Source: Aquanectria penicillioides (Eukaryota; Ascomycota; Sordariomycetes; Hypocreales; Nectriaceae). Taken from it: a DNA stretch of 64,000 nt. A program made the translations under genes and the position numbers. Shown here piece after piece: positions 57,204 through 64,000 of this stretch. Each line of letters begins with the position of its first letter. Within the stretch, counting starts at the first letter, position 1. The notes below the pieces were generated by a model. It was not told the DNA's origin, did not search any database, and saw nothing but the letters and a program-made list of their open reading frames with translations. The DNA is taken from assembly GCA_003415625.1 (NCBI GenBank), contig PYIU01000002.1, positions 3,844,001 to 3,908,000 on the forward strand. The letters run 5' to 3'.

Positions 57204-58260
57204 ATGACTGCAAACGATATTGTTCATGATGCTGCCTCCAAGGGCTTCCACAATGCGCAATCTTATGACAGGCACCGCCCTTCCTATCCGGACGTGGCGG
57301 TGAGTAATTTGTTAAATCAACTTGGCCTGGAGGGCAAGTCACACGCTCGAATCATCGATCTTGCAGCAGGAACGGGGAAATTTACCGAGCTACTGGCCGC
57401 AAGGCCCGAGGAGTTTGAAATCATTGCAGTAGAGCCGCTGGATTCGATGCGAGAGACGCTGGTGGGGAAGAACCTCAAAGGTGTGGAAGTAGACACAGGA
57501 ACAGCCGCTAGCATGGAGGGTGTGGAGAGTGGTTGGGCAGATGGTGTTATTGTTGCTCAGGTGAGTTTGTATTGGCAATTTTCCTATGCATTGCAACCCT
57601 CCTGGACTTTGCCATCAAGTGACTTTGGGATACGGGAGTGGTGTGCTGACATGATGGCATTCCGAGGCATTTCACTGGTGAGTTACTTCGAAACGTCAAA
57701 TAAACAGGCCCTAACCAATCTGAAGGTTCGCCAAGGAAGAAGGCTTGAAGGAAATCAATCGAGTGCTCAAGCCGGGTGCCAGGTTGGGACTGATCTGGAA
57801 CATTGAAGACTGTGAGTACGCGCCCCGTGCACAAATCATCTCACTCTTGGATTGAGGCTGAGACTTCCGGATAGATAATCGGCCTGCAACCTGGCCGGCA
57901 ACCACCAACTGGGAATACGAGCTCCGAGAGCTGAGCGTGTCTGGACACTTTGATGGACAGCCTCGCTTCATGCATCTGCAGTGGCAAGAGATCTTTGAAC
58001 ACCAAGCTGAAACAGACAGCCCACTATTTTCCACACCCATAAATACTGACCGTGTGAAGTGGTCAGTTTGGTTGACACCAGAGGGCCTGTGGGATCGGAT
58101 TAACACGTTGAGTTGGAACGCTATCCGACAGGGCAAAGCACGGCAGGATTTCAGAGAGCAGTTTGAGAAAATCCTCAAGGAGGGGGACGGGGAATGGAAC
58201 GACGAGGGCGAAATAGAATGCCATGGTAACACCTTCTTGGTTTGGACTGAACGACAGTAG
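57204..58260 (+). CDS. Class I SAM-dependent methyltransferase with an 11-nt exon
   Basis: Exons 57204-57560, 57667-57677 (11 nt), 57726-57811 and 57875-58260; introns of 106, 48 and 63 nt; 279 residues. The Rossmann core starts after NAQSYDRHRPSYPDVA: motif I is IIDLAAGTGKFTELL, the acidic end of strand 2 is IIAVEPLDSMRE, motif II/III are GWADGVIVAQ and LKPGARLGLIWNIED. The tiny exon GCATTTCACTG encodes AFHW with flanking bases, giving VAQAFHWFAKEEGLKEINRV, the usual xxHWF element of this Methyltransf_11 group. The introns around it have good branch sites (CTGAC and CTAAC). Substrate unknown; yeast relatives of this type methylate small molecules such as trans-aconitate or act in drug response. 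No frameshift. Confidence 0.9.
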
Positions 58261-58493
58261 AATACAATCTTTGGCCAACAGTTTGTCGAGAAGAGTAGGA
58301 CAGCAGAGGACAGAAGAGAGATGGGTCTAAATCACACGAACGCTCGAAGATAGACCATGGAGGATACTGATAGAGGTGTGCTAAAGCGGGATTGTCCCAC
58401 TTCAGCTTCAAAATTGAGACGCGTGGATGGTCGAGGGACGCCTAGGTGGCGACAAGTATCAATGTGTTTTCATTATGCATCAATATCAAGCTT
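58261..58493. other. Short convergent spacer
   Basis: 233 bases between methyltransferase and LSM6 stop codons; nothing seen. Confidence 0.5.
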
Positions 58494-58933
58494 TCATGAA
58501 TCCGCCGAGATGTACATGACTAGAAAAGATTGTCAATGACGAAGTTCTCATGGCCGGGGCCAAACCGAGCGGACATACCGTTGTTTCCTCTCACAAAGGC
58601 ATCGCCGTACTCCCTGCGCTTGGTGCCGTTGACGTACTCGGCCGTCTTCTCCAGGGCAATGTTCATGTAGCCATCCACAGACTGGAGTTCGCCTGCTGCA
58701 TCGTTAGCAAATCGGCCTCAGGGTTTGGGTTTGCCTCTTCTGGGGCATGACGCAGGGCAGCCTGCCGCCCCCGCCATGACTTCTGTCTGAGGTGGAGGGA
58801 AGAGGCATCTGGCTCTACGTACCCTTGTAGACGACGCCAGAGTTGAGCTTGACGGTGACGGGTTGCCGATGATGTCGCTCAGGAAGCTCGAAGGGTCCTT
58901 GCCCTCGCCCTGTGAAATGCTTCCGTTCTCCAT
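58494..58933 (-). CDS. LSM6: U6 snRNA-associated Sm-like protein LSm6, one-base frameshift
   Basis: Three exons on the minus strand: 58933-58823, 58692-58579 and 58519-58494; introns of 130 and 59 nt; 83 residues once repaired. The Sm fold is plain: SSFLSDIIGNP, VTVKLNSGVVYKGELQSVDG, YMNIALEKTAEYVNGTK, RREYGDAFVRGNNVMYIS. LSm6 is part of the LSm2-8 ring on U6 snRNA (splicing) and of LSm1-7 (mRNA decapping). In exon 1 the run AACCCG (58860-58862 on the plus strand) needs one more C: as written the frame turns into SPSSST and ends the domain. As LSm6 is among the most conserved proteins known, this is the clearest sign that the sequence, not the gene, is faulty. Confidence 0.95.
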
Positions 58934-59435
58934 GGTGGTGGTGGGTTTTGGTAGAGACGGTGAATCGGCGGTGTTGACTGGGCGTGTGTTTTTGTCGAGG
59001 TCCGAATGAGGGCCGCCGATGAGATTTGATGCCTTGCGCAGCTGATAAGATTGGACAAGTTGCGGGGGACCCCTTCGCACTGTGAGGCTCCCTGGCTCCT
59101 CTGGTTCTAGGTTCCCTGCGAGCGGCCTTAACACCTGCGTTAGCGGCTGGTGGTGGGGGCCTCAGTGCTGCCTGCGCGCCGTGTTTTCACCCAGACAACG
59201 CTGTAAAAATCCCACTTTCAGGCGCGTAAAGTAACTCTATTACATTCGCGCACAGCATCTTCTGACAGCCCACATCACCACCACCACCTCAACTTGCGAT
59301 ACTCTCCCTCAGTGACGTTTCTCGAGGCGCTGCTTCGCCCGTAGGCCAAAAAAACCACCAATATCAGGTCACGGCTATCGCCTGATCGTTTTGCTAAACT
59401 CCTCCTGTGTCTGGCTAACAAATCTTCCACCCACC
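58934..59435. promoter_or_regulatory. Divergent promoter region, LSM6 / RAD60-like
   Basis: 502 bases between divergent starts; no coding sequence seen. It holds both promoters. Confidence 0.55.
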
Positions 59436-60967
59436 ATGGCCGATGACTTCATGGCGTCGCCGCCAAAGAAGAAGAAGCTCCCCTTCAAGCCCACGGCTCT
59501 GCGCCGGGCTGGCTTGTCAAAGCACACGCCTACCGCAGACGGGAAGGACAGCGACGATGACGGCCTGGACCTGTTTCGCCGCTCCAAGGAGATGGCGCCC
59601 ATAGTGGCGGCAGATCGCGAGCGTCGCCTCAAGCGGCACCAGAGGCAACGCGCATTGGAGCTGGAGAAACAGGCTGAGCGTCAGATATCAACGGGGGAAA
59701 AGAGACCACTTGATAAGGATGAAGACCCAACGCCGAGCGGCGAGCCTCGCTCAGACGACGCTGAACCGCAGGCGACGGACGCTGGGAGCAGTGAAACCTT
59801 AGGCGAGCAACCAGCTACCCAGAGCGGAGAAGATCGCACAAGGTTCGCGCTTTTATTCCTTTTGCTGATGCCATCAACTAACCATTGGCCAGTGATCTTG
59901 TTACTCCTCCCCCATCCAAGCGATCGAGACTCGCAGCCGAATTTGCCAAACAACCGAGTGCGAGCATCGAAGAAGCCGAAGCAGTATCCCAGCCCTCACC
60001 ATCCGCAAGGCGTTTACGATCCTACCGGGGGCCTAAATCTCCGGTACAGCTTTCCCAAAGCCGAAGCTTTGCATCTACTAGTGCCCCGGTGATTTCTCTC
60101 GATTCTGATTCAGAAGATGAAAAAGTTGAGTCTCTAGTCGAGGCTCGGAATCGCCGCAGGAGCAGCAGCATCGAGATATTGGGTGGAGATTCGCCCAAGC
60201 CATCGTCGCCACAGGCTGAAGACGATGAATTTGAAGAATACGTGCGCAGGGCAGAGGAGCGGCGGGCGAGGGACCAGGCCTTGCTACAGTCGAGCTTTGA
60301 CGGTTCGCAGGCCAAGGAGACGACGGAGATTTATGTTTCGTCAATCATTCCAGAGGCACAACCTGTCGTGGTGAAGTTCCTCTTCGACAAGGCCCTCCGT
60401 GTCGTTAGAGAGACTTGGCTTGCAATTCAGCAGCGGAAGGGCGTCCGTATCCCTACAGACCAACCGGACGATGTCATTCTCACCTGGCGGCGCAAGAAGG
60501 TCTACAACTATTCAACCCTCATAAGCCTAGGCATCCGGCCGCAAGGTGACGGCCGTCTCGTTTGCGATACCCACGACCGTTCTGGGTTCAGCGAATCGCG
60601 AACTCGCGTCCACCTGGAAGCCTGGACCCCGGAACTCTTCCAGCAGATGGAGCACGAGGAAGACTTACGCCGCCGACGCGAAAACGGCGAGCTATCCGAC
60701 GAGGACGACGCTGATGTCGAGGAGCCGCCTGCCCCTGAGATCAAGATCAAAATCATCCTCAAGGCGCGAGACCTCGAGGACGTCAAACTGACAGTGCGGC
60801 CGGAGACGACGGTCGAGACGCTGATTACGGGTTTCCGCACGCAGCGCCAGGTGGGCGCCGGCCAGGAGGTCAGCCTGTGGTTCGATGGCGACAGGCTGGA
60901 AGAGCATGTGACTATGAGTGGTGCTGAGATTGACGACATGGACACAATCGAAGTTCACATCAAGTGA
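59436..60967 (+). CDS. RAD60: Rad60/Esc2-type SUMO-like domain protein
   Basis: Exons 59436-59842 and 59893-60967, 50-nt intron; 493 residues. A basic and acidic low-complexity N-terminal half (PPKKKKLPFKPTALRRAG; a DLVTPPPSKRSRL motif) contains acidic Ser stretches (VISLDSDSEDE), typical SUMO-interacting sequence. Then come an SLD1-like segment (VVVKFLFDKALRVVRETW) and a C-terminal ubiquitin-like fold (EIKIKIILKARDLEDVKLTV, SLWFDGDRLEEHVTM, DDMDTIEVHIK). The layout matches S. pombe Rad60, budding-yeast Esc2 and mammalian NIP45: proteins that mimic SUMO and act with Smc5/6 in recombination repair and silencing. The C-terminus lacks the di-Gly of true SUMO. No frameshift. Confidence 0.9.
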
Positions 60968-61548
60968 TTTGGAAGACCGAGGTGTTTTTGTGAGGATCAT
61001 TTTGACGAACAGCGGACACGATGAAGGATATGATACCCTAGGAAGACAATACCCCTTTAAATAACATGCCTTTTTTTTTGGCCTATCTCTATCTTGTAAT
61101 TATAAAATTTGCAGGGCAGACATGCTATGAATCCTCACTTGGTAAAACTACAGGCGATCTAGGTCACAGAGGGAGCCAGTCACCAAAAACATGGTTGAAA
61201 TCGGCCAAGGTCTTGTGCTTGGACTTTGAAGATGTAAAAACGATAACGCCTCTATTTAGCCATGTAGGCCACCTTGGTACATTCTGCAGAGCCTGAGGCC
61301 ATGCAGCGAGCCACGGAACTAAAGAGACCCGGGAATATTACACATGTGAATGCCGCTCCTCTATCGCCAAACCCGGCGCGGCAGCAATCAAAACCGTTCC
61401 AGGTTTCCAGAAATGAAACCTTACGCCTGCGCCAACGGTGATCCATCTAGAATGATTATAAGCCATGTATGTTGTTTTTTTTGACTTGACCTTTCCTTCC
61501 AGTGGTGGTAGTTTCTATGTATCTCAAATGCTGGACCCAGCAGCAACC
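60968..61548. other. Convergent intergenic region
   Basis: 581 bases between RAD60-like and sirtuin 3' ends; T-rich at 61070-61078 and 61474-61481. No gene seen. Confidence 0.55.
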
Positions 61549-63435
61549 TTAATGCATATCAATAATGCGTCGAAGACTCTCGGGAACGGACTTGGGAGAA
61601 ATGGTTTCTGGCAAGGTACGCTCAGGCATGGTTGGAGTTGAAGGAGGACCCGAGCTGATGTCGTCGGCCTTGCCCTCGCTCGAATCACGCCTGAAGAGGA
61701 ACTGTTCTTGGGAGCTCCTCCGCTCTGGGCGAAGAGCAGGGAGCGCGGAAATATCGTCTGACTCGGGCTTGATGGGCTGAGATTCCTTTTCCGGAGCGCC
61801 TGAACCAATCTTCTTCCCAGTAGGCTGGTTTGCCTTGACAGACCTGAAATTTTGCATGACGGTGTTCTTGGGAGGATTTGTTTTGGCAGTCTGCTTGGGT
61901 TTGCGTGCCCGGGGCTTGGCTGCCTTGGTGGCCTTGGCTGATTTGTCGACGTCAGACTGTTTGCCACAGAATGAAATTTTGGGCTGCTTCGCCTTGCCAG
62001 GCCTCTTTGTAGGAGCGATTTTGGGGCTCGCGTTGGGAGTAGGGATACCCTGCATCTTCTCGACCTGCTTGGGTTTGGCGGCCAGATGAGAATCGGCATC
62101 GACGTGGGCTGGGCTGGAAGGGATGTTGACAGCAAAGGTGGTCTTGCTGCGACGCTCCTGGCTCTCGAGATCTTCCTCCTGCGACACCAAATAATCTTCG
62201 CCGATAGTGCAATCCCAGGGGGGAAGAGCAGCTAGACGGGCGACATTGTCGCATTTCGATCGGACGACCATGTCCCAGCAGTCTTTGAATTCAACGCCCT
62301 TGGGCTCCGATTCCAGATTGATCCAAACGGTCAGTCCATTCCTGCGGCTTCGGGTGACTTGGCACAGTTCCTTGACCAGTCTGCGGGTTCCGGGAACCTT
62401 CAAGGTAGTGCCCACGACGATGACGGCGTCGGGGCGAGTCTTGAGGTCTGCGCTCGACACGTTGCCAATGGCCTCCTCATCGGGATTGTACTCGTTGTAG
62501 AGCACGAATCGTGGGCGCAGCCGACCGATGCCGTGGCTGCGCTTTCCAGCGTGGGCCGTGCGTACTTGGTCGTCCACCTCACATGTTCGGCAAAGTGGAG
62601 CCTCTGGGCCGTCAAAAACATCGCCATTAAAAGGCTCGAGTTGGCCGCATTTGGTGCAGACCATTTTTTCAAGGCCGCCGTGCAGTTGAATCGTGGCTGG
62701 CCAGGGACCTTTAGAGTTTAGGGGAACACTTGTGGCGAGAGGCTTCATGGACGTGTCGATGCAGTCGATATTTTGAGAGTAGAGGCGCAACAGGCGGCCC
62801 TCCTGAGCAAGGGATGCCAGCATGTGGTGGAAAGGAGTAGGCTTTGCATTTTTTGACATTTGAGCCATTTCCCTGACCATGGCATGGAAAGACTGCGTTG
62901 ATGCATCGTGCTTGTAAACCGAGGCGTCGAAAAGGTGCTTGCCAGATCCTTTGAGTTTGTGCTGGGATTTCACCGTAGCGAACATGCCAGTAGACGAGCG
63001 GAAATCGGGAATGCCTGCTGATACAGAAATGCCAGCGCCTGCAATGACAACAATCTTCTTCTTCTTGCGCAACGAGACCATGAGTCGTTCCAGCTGGCGG
63101 TTGTCCTCCAAAGAGAATTCGCTGTCGGGCTTGGTGAGATCCAGGTACTCGGTGGTGCGCTCCTTTGGGGGCGTAATTCTTCGCCTTTTCGCTGGGGGAG
63201 GGCCGTCAGCAGCAGCGTCGAGTTTCCTTCGAAGGTCGTCGTCATCGTAGATGGGCTCGCCCAGCTTGACAGGAGACTGGCTGCCAGAGGCGGTGGTGGA
63301 ACTCGGCGAAGGATAGCGGTTCGTCGGGTCGGGCATGTCGGGGGATGAGGGTAGCGAGGGTGTTTTGGAGAGGTTTGAAAGTGGCGACGAGGGCGCCGAG
63401 CTCGTTGGCGCCGACACGGGGCTTGACGTGTCCAT
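61549..63435 (-). CDS. HST4: Hst3/Hst4-type sirtuin (histone deacetylase)
   Basis: Intronless, 628 residues. The NAD-binding motif is VVIAGAGISVSAGIPDFRS (about 129-147), then YSQNIDCID (219-227) and the catalytic His252 in IQLHGGLEK; the zinc ligands are C260/C263 (CTKC) and C282/C285 (CRTC). A long insert between the motifs (TVKSQHKLKGSGKHLFD) and LYNEYNPDEE, VVGTTLKVPGTRR and WINLES complete the domain. The order and the extended C-terminal tail, rich in Lys, Pro and Ser with SQP-type sites, fit the Hst3/Hst4 class, which removes H3K56 acetylation after replication and, in fungi such as Aspergillus, also tunes secondary metabolism. Start 63435 (CCATGGACACG). No frameshift. Confidence 0.93.
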   Translation of the reverse strand: MDTSSPVSAPTSSAPSSPLSNLSKTPSLPSSPDMPDPTNRYPSPSSTTASGSQSPVKLGEPIYDDDDLRRKLDAAADGPPPAKRRRITPPKERTTEYLDLTKPDSEFSLEDNRQLERLMVSLRKKKKIVVIAGAGISVSAGIPDFRSSTGMFATVKSQHKLKGSGKHLFDASVYKHDASTQSFHAMVREMAQMSKNAKPTPFHHMLASLAQEGRLLRLYSQNIDCIDTSMKPLATSVPLNSKGPWPATIQLHGGLEKMVCTKCGQLEPFNGDVFDGPEAPLCRTCEVDDQVRTAHAGKRSHGIGRLRPRFVLYNEYNPDEEAIGNVSSADLKTRPDAVIVVGTTLKVPGTRRLVKELCQVTRSRRNGLTVWINLESEPKGVEFKDCWDMVVRSKCDNVARLAALPPWDCTIGEDYLVSQEEDLESQERRSKTTFAVNIPSSPAHVDADSHLAAKPKQVEKMQGIPTPNASPKIAPTKRPGKAKQPKISFCGKQSDVDKSAKATKAAKPRARKPKQTAKTNPPKNTVMQNFRSVKANQPTGKKIGSGAPEKESQPIKPESDDISALPALRPERRSSQEQFLFRRDSSEGKADDISSGPPSTPTMPERTLPETISPKSVPESLRRIIDMH

Positions 63436-64000
63436 GGCTGTCGAGAGATGCTCCTGCGTGTTTGGGAGAGAAAAGCAAGGAGCGAGGTTGAGGTTGAGGT
63501 TGAGGTTGAGGTTGAGGTTGAGGGCGGGGGGCGGAAGGAAGTGAGGTGGAAGGGACGTCGGACGAGGCTCGGTTAGAACATGGCGTAGGGTCAGAGTTAT
63601 ATGGAGGTTGCGGCGTCGAGGAGCGTCTGTGAGGTGACCGGGGCGGCGAAGGCGCGGTCACGGTCGGTGTCGCGGAGTTGGCGGCAGAATAAGATTGAGA
63701 TTGAGATTGAGACTGAGAATGGGAGGCACGGCCAGAACGTGTGGATCCAGGGACCTGAACAGGAACGGGAACGGCAGAAGACGCGGATGTAGAAGCGGAC
63801 GTAGACGCGGACGCAGACGCGGGCTCAGACGCAGAAACAGGACGAGGCGAAGCGGAAAACGAGGTATGTGAGGAGGCAAAGGGTAAATAAGTGACGAGGG
63901 AGGACCAGGAGGGAAATAAGGATGACAACATCCTAATGAGAAACTAGACGGGTACTAGCGATGGAACGGAACGAGAGAGAGTTGCCGTTCTCACTCAGGA
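63436..64000. promoter_or_regulatory. Upstream region of the sirtuin gene
   Basis: Contains a GAGGTT hexamer repeat (63484-63522) and other six-base repeats (GAGATT near 63690, GACGCG/GACGCA near 63785-63830). A 229-codon frame (63931-63242) overlaps the sirtuin start out of frame and looks like leader sequence, not a gene. The window ends in it. Confidence 0.5.
63484..63522. repeat. GAGGTT hexamer repeat
   Basis: About six tandem units in the 5' leader of the sirtuin gene. Not the fungal telomere repeat, which is TTAGGG. Confidence 0.8.

Noticed and set aside
63484..63522. Possible telomere-like repeat
   Set aside because: The unit is GAGGTT, not TTAGGG, and lies in a gene leader.
1..64000. 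CRISPR arrays, insertion sequences, operons with ribosome-binding sites
   Set aside because: The window is eukaryotic; no spaced repeats or terminal inverted repeats with a transposase were seen.

Overview
The window is nuclear DNA of a filamentous ascomycete, most likely a Sordariomycete and probably of the order Hypocreales (inference from protein flavour, not from a search). The evidence is the density of short GT-AG introns (mostly 50-130 nt) with CTAAC/CTGAC branch sites, monocistronic genes on both strands, long pyrimidine-rich 5' leaders, and Pezizomycotina-type proteins. I could build 24 protein-coding genes, almost all multi-exonic; most exons are far shorter than any long open frame, so the models come from splice-site and reading-phase reasoning. 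I saw no tRNA, rRNA, CRISPR or transposon.

Layout. 1-3.4 kb: gene-free with microsatellites. 3.4-10.6 kb: a single-pass membrane protein, the Golgi protein TVP23, a citramalyl-CoA-lyase-like enzyme and a 725-residue protein of unknown function. 13.8-22.7 kb: an RRM RNA-binding protein, a ChaC gamma-glutamylcyclotransferase, a penta-EF-hand protein and a metallo-beta-lactamase-fold protein. 22.7-28.1 kb: 5.4 kb without a gene. 28.1-37.4 kb: a dense block with a zinc-finger/RING-like protein, Tls1/C9orf78, acylphosphatase, the spliceosomal helicase PRP16 and the ribosome-biogenesis protein PWP1. 41.5-52.7 kb: an uncharacterised Ser/Pro-rich protein, an orphan class I terpene synthase, a membrane-anchored polysaccharide deacetylase, a tandem-repeat protein, a Cys/Met-metabolism PLP enzyme and another uncharacterised protein. 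55.8-63.4 kb: a small membrane protein, a methyltransferase, LSM6, a Rad60/Esc2-type SUMO-like protein and an Hst3/Hst4-type sirtuin.

Two themes stand out. First, seven of the 24 genes, including near-certainly essential LSM6 and PRP16, are each broken by exactly one missing base, six of them at or beside a C run of the coding strand. Undercalled bases in the assembly explain this far better than real mutations, and coordinates and automatic models near these points should be treated with care. Second, several genes carry tiny exons: 5 nt in ChaC, 11 nt in the methyltransferase, 12 and 13 nt in acylphosphatase and 16 nt in the EF-hand gene. Automatic annotation will usually miss or distort these. 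One intron appears to be GC-AG.

Functionally the window is mostly housekeeping: splicing (PRP16, Tls1, LSM6), genome maintenance (Rad60, sirtuin, Tls1) and metabolism. The orphan terpene synthase, without obvious tailoring enzymes nearby, is the one specialised-metabolism gene. I found no convincing new multi-gene system; the most original material is the uncharacterised conserved-looking proteins, the micro-exons and the deletion pattern.
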